Of a stretch of 5,813 nucleotides of DNA, positions 1 through 5,683 are shown piece by piece. Position 1 is the stretch's first letter; the number at the start of each line of letters is the position of its first letter. The stretch is from Vampirovibrionales bacterium. Lineage in GTDB: Bacteria > Cyanobacteriota > Vampirovibrionia > Vampirovibrionales > JAJTHC01. Position numbers and translations under genes: made by a program. The stretch covers positions 1-5,813 of the forward strand of contig JAJTHC010000194.1 of the NCBI GenBank assembly GCA_021299615.1, written 5' to 3'. Under the pieces are notes generated by a model. It saw nothing but the letters and a program-made list of their open reading frames with translations, ran no database searches and was not told where the DNA came from.

Positions 1-95
1 AAAACAATCTAAAAGAGAAAATTGATGAATTGTTACATTTTGTTGGGAACGGCTCAATGAATCCGTCAAGGATTAAAAATCTGAAGGTAAGCCTA

Positions 96-124
96 TCGAC
101 AAGTCAAAGCTTTTACGGTTTACT
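96..124 (+). promoter_or_regulatory. Candidate sigma70-type promoter for rph
   Basis: A TCGACA box at 96-101 matches the -35 consensus at five of six positions. It is followed after 17 bp by TTTACT at 119-124, which matches the -10 consensus at four of six. Transcription would start near 131, giving a leader of about 23 nt that contains the rph ribosome binding site. This is read by eye from consensus only. The rest of 1-153 holds no convincing gene. Confidence 0.33.
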
Positions 125-153
125 AAGGGTATCTATCAATAAAGGAAACCCTT

Positions 154-942
154 ATGACCACTTCTCCCTATATACTCGACCGTGCCGAAAATCGTGATGC
201 CTTAAGCCTGCGTCCTATTGAAATTGTGCGAGGCTTTACCGAAAACGCACCTGGTTCTGTCCTCATCAGCTACGGTAAAACCAAGGTGCTTTGCACCGCC
301 ACGATTGAAGATCGTGTCCCCAAGCACATCTACGGGCAAGGCACCCACGGATGGCTCACCGCCGAATACAGCCTTTTACCAGGTTCCACCAACACACGAG
401 CCAGTCGGGATCGCTACAAGGTTTCAGGGCGTACCATGGAAATCCAGCGTCTGATTGGGCGTACTTTGCGAACCGCCGTGGACTTGCCAAACTTGGGGCA
501 ACGCACGATTCACATCGATGCCGACGTGCTTCAAGCCGACGGAGGCACTCGAGTCGCTGCGATTACAGGCTCTTACATCGCTTTAATGGATGCCCTGTAC
601 CATATTCAAGACCTCGAAATGAAAGCGAACCCTCGCTTAAAAGTTTGGCCCTTGCCTCATATTTCACCGATTGCGTCGGTTTCGGTGGGCTTGATTCGTG
701 GGCAAGTGATTTTGGATTTAGACTATAACGAAGATTCCACCGCCGAAGTGGATGCCAACATCGTAATGAACGGAGAAGGTCAACTTTTAGAAGTGCAAGC
801 CAGCAGTGAAGAAGCTCCGTTTAGTCGAGCGATTATGAACCAATTTTTAGATGCCGCTGAAAAAGGTATTCAAGAATTGTTGGATCTTCAGCAAGAAGCA
901 TTGAAGGCTCCCAAAGGGCAGGTCGTCCGTTTAGGTTGCTAG
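154..942 (+). CDS. rph: Ribonuclease PH (phosphorolytic tRNA 3' exonuclease)
   Basis: This is RNase PH, which removes nucleotides from the 3' ends of tRNA precursors and other RNAs in the cytoplasm, using phosphate and releasing nucleoside diphosphates. At 262 aa it is slightly longer than the usual 238-245 aa, mainly through short N- and C-terminal extensions. Family landmarks are present: the EDRVP segment at 52-56, TAEYSLLPG at 69-77, SGRTMEIQRLIGR at 91-103 with the phosphate-site Arg93, QADGGTR at 127-133 (Gly-Thr-Arg phosphate site), and the acidic LDLDYNEDSTAEVD stretch at 187-200 that carries the metal or catalytic aspartates. The ATG is chosen because AGGA lies 7 nt upstream (143-146). 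One oddity is that the segment usually reading EVQGT-E is EVQASSEE here (213-220). The gene converges on aroE with a 61-bp gap. The identification is secure. Confidence 0.97.
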   Translation: MTTSPYILDRAENRDALSLRPIEIVRGFTENAPGSVLISYGKTKVLCTATIEDRVPKHIYGQGTHGWLTAEYSLLPGSTNTRASRDRYKVSGRTMEIQRLIGRTLRTAVDLPNLGQRTIHIDADVLQADGGTRVAAITGSYIALMDALYHIQDLEMKANPRLKVWPLPHISPIASVSVGLIRGQVILDLDYNEDSTAEVDANIVMNGEGQLLEVQASSEEAPFSRAIMNQFLDAAEKGIQELLDLQQEALKAPKGQVVRLGC

Positions 943-999
943 AGCCGTTCTTTCAAGAAGTTTCACCGTCTGTATAACCAAGTTCAAAAAACGCTAAAC

Positions 1000-1025
1000 T
1001 CGGCTATATGATTTCATGTAGCCGA
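1000..1025. terminator. Candidate bidirectional terminator hairpin between rph and aroE
   Basis: TCGGCTA at 1000-1006 pairs with TAGCCGA at 1019-1025, and the inside continues as ATGA (1008-1011) with TCAT (1014-1017). In the rph transcript the remaining position is a U-G wobble, so the stem is almost continuous. It is followed by ACTTTAATT, a weak T tract. In the aroE direction the hairpin contains the stop codon, and TTTTTT follows about 8 nt later. It lies between convergent genes, where a shared terminator is expected. Neither direction has a textbook stem plus immediate T run. Confidence 0.5.
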
Positions 1026-1906
1026 ACTTTAATTAGGTTGTACCAGTCTTCTTCGGCAGGAAGCTTCGTCCAAGTACAAAAGGCTTCAATGGCTTGGTAA
1101 ATAAGCATGCCTAAGCCATTTTTCACAATGGGGCATCCGTGGGCATGGGCAAGCTTCATTAAAACCGTTTCACTAGGGTTGTAGATTAAATCCACCACAT
1201 GAGCATGTGGATTTAAAGCTTCAATTTGTCGTAAAGACAAAGGCGTGGCGTTGGTGTTTGGGTGCATACCCACAGGTGTGCAATTCACCAAAATATTCAC
1301 CGAAGAAAGGTCTTCGGCATCTAATGCTTCCGTAGAAATTACGTCTAACCTTGTGGAGATCTGTGTTTCTTTCACCCATTCGGCAAAAGCCATTTTTAAG
1401 GTAGCCGCTTTTTCAGGATCTCGCATCACCAGCGTAATGTGTTGAGCTGGCGTCTTACTTTCAAAGATCATTGCTGCTAAAACCGCCCGAGCGGATCCTC
1501 CACCGCCTAAGACCATTGCATGCCCTTCTGCCAGAACATCTTGTGTTTGGGACGCTAAACTTTTGTAAAAGCCTGTGCTATCTGTGTTATGTCCAATCAA
1601 AGTGATTTCATTGTCCACATCTACTCGAAAAACGGTATTCACGGCTCCCACTCGCTTAGCCGCAGGCGTTAAAGCTTGTAATTTTTCATGCAACAGAACC
1701 TTGTAAGGAATAGTGACATTAAAGCCATGTACCCCACTCATCAACATCGACGCAATTGCCCCCTCTTCGAGTTGCTTAAGCGTATAATCAAAAAGTTTAT
1801 ACTCGCCCTTAAGACCCGTCAGTTCTAGCAAGGTGTGATGAATCATTGGGCTATAACTATGCCCTAAGGGATGCCCCAGTAAACCTAAGAAGTATCGAGA
1901 GGTCAC
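1004..1906 (-). CDS. aroE: Shikimate 5-dehydrogenase
   Basis: AroE reduces 3-dehydroshikimate to shikimate with NADPH, the fourth step of the shikimate pathway to chorismate and aromatic amino acids, in the cytoplasm. The 300-aa protein carries the family motifs in order: GHPLGHSYSP at 11-20 with the substrate-binding serines, NVTIPYK at 63-69 with catalytic Lys69, GAVNT at 87-91, GHNTD at 105-109 with catalytic Asp109, the nucleotide-binding GGGGSA at 134-139, NCTPVGM at 208-214, and NGLGMLIYQ at 263-271 ending in substrate-contacting Gln271. Arg162, just after the second beta strand of the nucleotide fold, fits NADP preference. The start is GTG (1904-1906) with AAGGGA a few nt upstream; the next Met, at residue 21, would delete the substrate motif. 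It lies 37 bp downstream of tRNA-Val on the same strand and may be transcribed with it. Confidence 0.96.
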   Translation of the reverse strand: MTSRYFLGLLGHPLGHSYSPMIHHTLLELTGLKGEYKLFDYTLKQLEEGAIASMLMSGVHGFNVTIPYKVLLHEKLQALTPAAKRVGAVNTVFRVDVDNEITLIGHNTDSTGFYKSLASQTQDVLAEGHAMVLGGGGSARAVLAAMIFESKTPAQHITLVMRDPEKAATLKMAFAEWVKETQISTRLDVISTEALDAEDLSSVNILVNCTPVGMHPNTNATPLSLRQIEALNPHAHVVDLIYNPSETVLMKLAHAHGCPIVKNGLGMLIYQAIEAFCTWTKLPAEEDWYNLIKVRLHEII

Positions 1907-1943
1907 GCGCTTCCCTTTATCATCTCTTTTGAAGATATAAAAA

Positions 1944-2019
1944 TGGTGGACAGTACTGGATTCGAACCAGCGACCACCACAATGTCAATGTGGTGCTCTA
2001 CCAACTGAGCTAACTGTCC
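1944..2019 (-). tRNA. tRNA-Val (anticodon GAC), CCA end encoded
   Basis: Read on the minus strand, this 76-nt segment folds into a complete cloverleaf. The acceptor stem is GGACAGT with ACTGTCC, the D stem GCTC with GAGC, and the anticodon stem CCACA with TGTGG around the loop TTGACAT. The variable loop is TGGTC, and the T stem GCTGG with CCAGT encloses TTCGAAT. The anticodon GAC (1984-1986) reads valine codon GTC, and GTT by wobble. The discriminator is A and the CCA tail is encoded in the DNA at 1944-1946. No mispairs weaken the stems beyond one G-T in the T stem, so it looks functional. A TTTTT run follows immediately, but without its own hairpin. Confidence 0.97.
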
Positions 2020-2042
2020 ACAGCTCATCCTTTATCTCTCTT

Positions 2043-2071
2043 ATTAAATGTTAAACATAGGAAAAATGCAA
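2043..2071 (-). promoter_or_regulatory. Candidate promoter for tRNA-Val and possibly aroE
   Basis: On the minus strand, TTGCAT (2066-2071) is followed after exactly 17 bp by TTTAAT (2043-2048), which matches the -10 consensus at five of six positions. Transcription would begin near 2036, about 17 nt before the mature tRNA 5' end, a normal leader for RNase P processing. The -35 box is weak (three of six). The spacing and position relative to the tRNA are the main support. Confidence 0.5.
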
Positions 2072-2258
2072 GCGTCTGTCTTTTCAGGTCGTGTTTTAAA
2101 GAATTAATACCATTTCTTAGATTGAATAGCGTATAGGTGGATTCTAGGAGCCTAGACTCGCAGATGTGTGAGGTGGACAAAGACGTACATAAGCACATCG
2201 AGAATCGTAGCGACAAAGTATAGACACTGTATGGAAAACTCTTTAAAACATTATATGA

Positions 2259-2837
2259 TTATTGAGACGTTTTTTGATTATCGTGAATCACCGTTAAAAT
2301 ATCTTTTGGTGAAGGCATGCCTTCTTTTTTCCAAATGACACCATGTTTAGCGGAAAGTACGACCACGGTACGGTTATTGACGCCCACATTTTCACGGACT
2401 TCAAAGTATTTGGCGAGTTGACGGTCTTTATCCACCAAAAGGGGAAACGGCAATTGGTGCAAACCTGCAAAGGCTTGATGACTCAATAAAGGTGCCGTGT
2501 TCACGCCAGCCACTGCAATGTTTTCAGCCTTGAAATCTTCGTAAGCTTCTCGCATGGCACAGAGTTGAATGGTGCAACCAGGGGTTTGATCCATGGGGTA
2601 GAAGATAAACACCTGATACGTAGACTCTTTCCAATCTTCAGGAAGCGTGAGGCGTTTGCTTTCAAGCCCTGTGGCTTCAAAGGTCATTTTAGGAAGCGTT
2701 TTGCCAATACTGGTATTTTCGTAGCCTGTGGCGTCCAAAACTTCAGACGGTTTGCCTGTAAATACGGGCAGCAACATAGCCATGCCTATAAAAAAAAGAA
2801 TAAGTGTTAGGGTGATTAGACTAAATTGTTTCCACAT
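2259..2837 (-). CDS. Membrane-anchored peroxiredoxin, PrxQ/BCP type
   Basis: This is a thiol peroxidase that reduces hydrogen peroxide or organic peroxides and is recycled by thioredoxin-like donors. The 192-aa protein has one N-terminal hydrophobic segment (about residues 5-26, after the short basic start WKQ) and then a thioredoxin-fold domain. This would be tethered at the membrane with the domain probably outside the cytoplasm. The active site is PMDQTPGCT at 81-89, with peroxidatic Cys88. Cys93, five residues on, is the resolving cysteine expected of the PrxQ subgroup (C-x4-C). Arg96 and the NNRTVVVLS strand near 154-162 fit the conserved active-site arginines. I chose the ATG at 2835-2837 rather than the one 57 nt upstream because AAGGA lies about 10 nt before it and the anchor then begins at once. 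Most BCP proteins are soluble and about 155 aa, so the anchor is the distinctive part. Confidence 0.9.
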   Translation of the reverse strand: MWKQFSLITLTLILFFIGMAMLLPVFTGKPSEVLDATGYENTSIGKTLPKMTFEATGLESKRLTLPEDWKESTYQVFIFYPMDQTPGCTIQLCAMREAYEDFKAENIAVAGVNTAPLLSHQAFAGLHQLPFPLLVDKDRQLAKYFEVRENVGVNNRTVVVLSAKHGVIWKKEGMPSPKDILTVIHDNQKTSQ

Positions 2838-2872
2838 AGCAGAGGTTTCCTTTTTTGATTCGACTCTCTTCA

Positions 2873-2901
2873 AGTCTAAGGCTATTCGTTGCAAATAACA
2901 A
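2873..2901 (-). promoter_or_regulatory. Candidate promoter for the peroxiredoxin gene
   Basis: On the minus strand, TTGTTA (2896-2901) is followed after 17 bp by TAGACT (2873-2878); each box matches consensus at four of six positions. The start site would be near 2866, leaving a leader of about 29 nt that includes the AAGGA site. An imperfect pair AAGGGT/ACCCTT (2900-2905 with 2933-2938) lies just upstream, at the end of the permease gene. It could weakly separate the two transcripts but has no proper T run. Confidence 0.35.
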
Positions 2902-2936
2902 GGGTATTAAGAAACTTTTAAGTGTTTATTCGACCC

Positions 2937-3755
2937 TTACTTAATCCCCTCACTCGCCGATGCCTGCTCGAAAAAGGGCTTTTGTAGTATCACAAAAAAG
3001 ACCACAACAGGCAGTATCGCTAGGGTTGCCGATGCCATCAAAATCGGCCAATCCAAGACATCACGATACTGTTGCTTGATTTGGGCTAAGTACAAAGGCA
3101 AGGTCATCAAACGCTCGTCTTGAACAGCCAACAAAGGCCATAAGAAGCTCCCCCACAGGCTAATAAACCCCAAGACGGCGAGACTAATCATGGGGCTTTT
3201 GGCATTGGGCAACGCCACATGCCAAAAGGTTTGCCAAACTGTAGCCCCTTCGAGTTCTGCTGCTTCTTTCAGAGCAATCGGGAAGCTCAAAAACCACTGA
3301 CGAAAGAGCATCACGCCAAAACCGCTGACGACGGCTGGTAAAATCAACGCCATATAGCTATTGAGCAGTCCCACCTGCTTGAGTAAAATAAACAAGGGAA
3401 TGCTATTGACTTGCGGCGGCACCAAGATCGTCAAGAAAACGCCCAACGTGAGCCATTGCCTGCCCACGCACGGCAGATGCACCAAGGCATAGCCTGCCAT
3501 CGCCGAACTAAAGACGTGCAAACTCGTCGCCACGACCGCAACGGCAATTGAATTGCCGAGGGCTAGCCCCAAGCGAGCATCCGAAAAGAGGGCTTGAAAT
3601 GCGTGAAGGCTAGGCTTAAGGGGCATCCATAAAACGCCGTGATGTTGCATGACCGCCGTGCTGTCTGAAAACGCCAAGATGCCCATCATCCACAAGGGGA
3701 GCAGGGCAAGGAGGGATACGACGACGAGCAAGGCGAGGCTTGATTTGTTTTTCAT
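2937..3755 (-). CDS. Carbohydrate ABC transporter permease, MalG-like (CUT1)
   Basis: This is an inner-membrane permease subunit of a binding-protein-dependent sugar importer. The 272 aa are nearly all hydrophobic helices: about 7-29, 64-91, 101-125, 133-156, 187-210 and 238-258, the six-helix plan of MalG-type subunits. The cytoplasmic EAA loop that docks on the ATPase is clear at 164-184, beginning EAAELEG and ending in ALP. The LTILVPPQV segment near 108-116 and the C-terminal QKPFFEQ...EGIK tail are also typical of CUT1 permeases. The substrate cannot be read from sequence; sugars or glycerol-phosphate-like compounds are usual. A functional importer also needs a partner permease, an ATPase and a binding protein, and none is in the window. 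No Shine-Dalgarno sequence precedes the ATG. The gene faces away from the folded repeat at 3786-3916. Confidence 0.92.
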   Translation of the reverse strand: MKNKSSLALLVVVSLLALLPLWMMGILAFSDSTAVMQHHGVLWMPLKPSLHAFQALFSDARLGLALGNSIAVAVVATSLHVFSSAMAGYALVHLPCVGRQWLTLGVFLTILVPPQVNSIPLFILLKQVGLLNSYMALILPAVVSGFGVMLFRQWFLSFPIALKEAAELEGATVWQTFWHVALPNAKSPMISLAVLGFISLWGSFLWPLLAVQDERLMTLPLYLAQIKQQYRDVLDWPILMASATLAILPVVVFFVILQKPFFEQASASEGIK

Positions 3756-3762
3756 ACGTTTT

Positions 3763-3768
3763 ATTCTA
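3763..3768 (-). promoter_or_regulatory. Candidate -10 element immediately upstream of the permease
   Basis: TAGAAT on the minus strand matches TATAAT at five of six positions. A start site about 7 nt downstream would fall at or next to the permease ATG (3753-3755), implying a leaderless or nearly leaderless mRNA. That would explain the absent ribosome binding site. No good -35 box is seen; at 17-bp spacing the -35 position would be GGACAG, the terminus of the inverted-repeat element. Tentative. Confidence 0.25.
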
Positions 3769-3785
3769 ACATTGATATAGTCTTC

Positions 3786-3916
3786 CTGTCCCCTCTCCTA
3801 ATTTTAGGAGAGGGAAGAGAACGTCGTTAGACGTTCGAGGGTGAGGTTAAACCCTAGACTTCGTTTGTGAGTTTAACCGCCCCCTAACCCCCTCCTAAAA
3901 TTAGGAGGGGGGACAG
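3786..3916. repeat. 131-bp folded intergenic repeat with 29-bp terminal inverted repeats
   Basis: The ends at 3786-3814 and 3888-3916 are inverted copies matching at 27 of 29 positions. Each arm is itself a palindrome around TAATTTTA, giving an 11-bp stem with a TT centre. The only two differences between arms (T3794/A3811 in the left, C3891/G3908 in the right) pair with each other inside their own hairpin, so folding is preserved. The interior adds two more stems: GAACGTC/GACGTTC (3819-3825, 3830-3836) and GGTTAAAC/GTTTAACC (3845-3852, 3871-3878). No open reading frame is present and no target duplication is evident at the flanks. It resembles a non-autonomous MITE or BIME/REP-type element, but the family is not known to me. 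It occupies much of the 338-bp gap between divergent genes. Confidence 0.8.
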
Positions 3917-3995
3917 AAGCACTGGTTGATCTTTTAAACACTAGATACGGTTATTTCTCTAATGGATTGTCTGAAGGGTTTAGATCTCCTAATGA

Positions 3996-4024
3996 TTGTG
4001 AGGGGGACTTTTTTCTGCTAAACT
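3996..4024 (+). promoter_or_regulatory. Candidate extended -10 promoter for the exported protein gene
   Basis: TTGTGA (3996-4001) and TAAACT (4019-4024) are 17 bp apart, and TG at 4016-4017 gives an extended -10 context. Each hexamer matches consensus at four of six positions. The start site would be near 4031, leaving a leader of about 63 nt before the ATG at 4094. It lies outside the repeat element on its right side. Confidence 0.4.
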
Positions 4025-4093
4025 GACGATAGGAAAGAGTGTCGTGTTTGTTTTTCTGAATCATCCACGCCTAAACTTACGGTAAACCTGCGT

Positions 4094-5251
4094 ATGAAAA
4101 CTTTAGAATTTTTCGGATTTTCTCTCCATAGCACGCTCAGCGTTTTGCTTGCCTTAAGCCTGATGACTCCTAGCTTAACGGCTCTTGCAGACACAACCCA
4201 AGGCACGGCAGATGCCCCCTACCGCACAGGGATTAGCGTCACGCAACAATTGCAAAAACGCTTCCCCCAAGTCAATTATAACGATCTCACCAAAGTCGAA
4301 AAAAGCGAAAGCTTGGATCTTAAAATCGTCACCACGATCGGCGAAGGTTTGAGCATGGAAGGCGACGAATTTTACGCCAAGTTGAGCAAAGATTACATCA
4401 GCAACGGCAAGCTCCTACTCCCCCGAGGCACCATTGTTCACGGGAGCATCGCCGATATTACCAGTGCAAAACGCATGGCTCGTGACGGTCACATGACGAT
4501 GAAATTCGACTACATGATTACCCCTGACGGTCGTGAAATCCCCATTGAAGGAGGCTCCACAACGTCAGACGGCAAGTTTAAAACAGGGGCAAAAATCGTC
4601 GCAACATCCGCAGGCTATGCCTTGGGTGGAGGCGTCTTGGGGGCGGTGGCGGCACTCAAGTTTGGAGGCGTGGCGTTAGTGGCAGCGTCCCACGGCTATT
4701 CGCTCGCCATTGGGGCAGGCGTCGGCGCCTTGGGCGGACTGGCTTACAACCTATTGCGAGAAGGCGAAAGTGCCATGTTACAAACAGGCACGGAAATGAA
4801 AATCAAGCTTAAGGAAGGTATGGTGTTGCCTTCTATGACGACGCCCGAAGTCGGCGTCGATGATGTGAAGCTCGACGGGTTGAATGTGAAGCTCTTGGGT
4901 TTTCAGCTGGCGAAGGATCCCTTTGGCGAGAATAGGGAAGTCACCTTGACGCTGGATGTCAGTAATTCCACGACCAACACCTTCACCATGATGGATGTGG
5001 CGGTGATGGATGAAGATCAACGCACGTTTTTTGCGTCGCCGTTTGGGGATACAGGCTTGTGGTTCAACAAGATTGACCCCAACACTCGCTTGAAAGGCAA
5101 TGTGAGCTTTAATGTGGACGACCCCACGCAACAGTTGTACTTGGTCTTTTACAAGCGTTACACCCGACAAGTGTTGGCGAAAATTGCGTTGGACGACCGT
5201 GCTGTGCCGACCAAAGCCTTGGTGAATCCCAAGAAGCGATCGGCGTTTTAG
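4094..5251 (+). CDS. Exported protein of unknown function: VirB10-like beta segment, Gly-rich hydrophobic hairpin, DUF4352-like C-terminus
   Basis: I do not recognise a characterised family. The 385-aa protein begins with a signal peptide (hydrophobic about 11-31, likely cleavage after LTALA at 28-32). Residues about 75-155 are strand-rich, with GKLLLPRGTIVHGSI at 105-119 and ITPDGREIPIEG at 142-153. This pattern resembles the LLIPRGT...PDG core of VirB10/TrbI-like periplasmic barrels. Residues 168-222 form two glycine-rich hydrophobic stretches like a glycine zipper, able to insert in or associate with membrane. LQTGTEMKIKLKEGMVLP at 229-246 looks like a second barrel strand pair. Residues 255-367 form a beta domain resembling DUF4352 (V-x-V-x-N, then DP-N, then G-x-x-x-F-x-V). 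The start has no clear ribosome binding site, but it is the one that gives a proper signal peptide. No secretion genes are nearby, so a conjugation role is not supported; an envelope role is inferred. Confidence 0.85.
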   Translation: MKTLEFFGFSLHSTLSVLLALSLMTPSLTALADTTQGTADAPYRTGISVTQQLQKRFPQVNYNDLTKVEKSESLDLKIVTTIGEGLSMEGDEFYAKLSKDYISNGKLLLPRGTIVHGSIADITSAKRMARDGHMTMKFDYMITPDGREIPIEGGSTTSDGKFKTGAKIVATSAGYALGGGVLGAVAALKFGGVALVAASHGYSLAIGAGVGALGGLAYNLLREGESAMLQTGTEMKIKLKEGMVLPSMTTPEVGVDDVKLDGLNVKLLGFQLAKDPFGENREVTLTLDVSNSTTNTFTMMDVAVMDEDQRTFFASPFGDTGLWFNKIDPNTRLKGNVSFNVDDPTQQLYLVFYKRYTRQVLAKIALDDRAVPTKALVNPKKRSAF

Positions 5252-5355
5252 GCGAGGTCTAGGGGGCAGGCTCTAGCCATTTCAGCCGTTTCGATTTAGA
5301 ATAGAGGAACGTATTCTTTAATAGCCTAATCGCTGATTTCCTCTAACAAACAGGA

Positions 5356-5371
5356 GAACGCCGAAGCGTTC
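5356..5371 (-). terminator. Candidate UUCG-tetraloop terminator hairpin
   Basis: Read on the minus strand, GAACGC-TTCG-GCGTTC forms a 6-bp stem closed by a C(UUCG)G tetraloop, an exceptionally stable RNA loop. It is followed by TCCTGTTTGTT, moderately T-rich but not a clean run. It lies about 70 nt beyond the stop of the broken minus-strand gene and 105 bp after the convergent gene ending at 5251, so it could serve either. The T tract is the weak point. Confidence 0.35.
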
Positions 5372-5377
5372 GATTCA

Positions 5378-5420
5378 CCCTTCTTTGTAAAGAAATTGTA
5401 ACATTCTTTTCAAGAAAGGG
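5378..5420. repeat. Overlapping short inverted repeats in the intergenic region
   Basis: TTCTTT-GT-AAAGAA (5381-5394) is a 6-bp stem, and TTCTT-TTC-AAGAA (5404-5416) is a second one. CCCTT (5378-5382) can instead pair with AAGGG (5416-5420), extending imperfectly inward, so the small hairpins and the long stem exclude each other. The rest of 5252-5439 shows no gene. No function is assigned. Confidence 0.4.
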
Positions 5421-5439
5421 CGACTGCTGGGTAACACAA

Positions 5440-5683
5440 TTAAAAAGTTAAAGGTTTTAAAGGGTATTGAGAGTTAATCTTAGCCTGATATTTTTTCACA
5501 TTCTTTTCTAGGTTTGTCTTTTCTTGTGGTGATAAACCAGATAAGCTTTTATCGATTTTAGCAATAAAAACATCCGAATTGGCAGGGGTTTGTACTCCTT
5601 GAGGGAATAATCCTTCCGCTTGACGAGCAATGGCAAAGGCACGAGAAGCTTCTTTTGGGTTATTTTGAATTAAATAAGGGTCT
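5440..5683 (-). pseudogene. 3' remnant of an unidentified gene, truncated by the IS
   Basis: The minus strand is open for 83 codons ending in TAA at 5440-5442, with a stop upstream at 5692-5694. There is no ATG in it and no plausible start near its beginning. The translation looks protein-like: segments such as KEASRAFAIARQAEGLFPQG and a charged helical tail (LSPQEKTNLEKNVKKYQ). The rightmost codons appear to belong to the insertion-sequence end, so the host-gene part probably runs only to about 5683. I do not recognise the family. Its codon use is AT-rich (AAA, TTA, AAT), unlike the preceding exported-protein gene, which suggests separate origin. It could alternatively be an intact short ORF with a non-standard start, but that is less likely. 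Confidence 0.6.

Noticed and set aside
57..200. Short + strand frame from an ATG at 57 overlapping the rph start
   Set aside because: No ribosome binding site, overlaps the candidate promoter, and no recognisable peptide.
218..728. Two overlapping + strand reading frames inside rph (78 and 125 codons)
   Set aside because: They lie wholly within the well-supported rph gene in other frames and have arginine/histidine-rich, non-protein-like composition.
1245..1445. 66-codon + strand frame antisense to aroE
   Set aside because: No ribosome binding site or recognisable protein; explained by the aroE coding sequence on the other strand.
2143..2156. Palindrome TCTAGG-AG-CCTAGA downstream of the peroxiredoxin gene
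   Set aside because: A 6-bp stem with a 2-nt centre and no T run; too small to call an operator or terminator.
2025..2216. 63-codon minus-strand frame upstream of tRNA-Val
   Set aside because: It overlaps the tRNA promoter, is rich in Ser, Leu and Cys without domain features, and has no ribosome binding site.
3786..3916. CRISPR array or rho-independent terminator at the repeat
   Set aside because: There are two inverted arms, not regularly spaced direct repeats, and no T run follows either G-rich stem.
4018..4206. 62-codon minus-strand frame over the start of the exported protein gene
   Set aside because: It covers the promoter and signal-peptide region and has no independent support.
4778..5170. 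130-codon minus-strand frame inside the exported protein gene
   Set aside because: The translation is a His/Arg/Gln-rich shadow of the opposite strand's codon use; the + strand frame has a signal peptide and domain patterns.
4094..5251. Conjugation/type IV secretion gene virB10
   Set aside because: Only a short pattern matches; the proline-rich linker and the rest of the VirB locus are absent, so the name would overstate the evidence.
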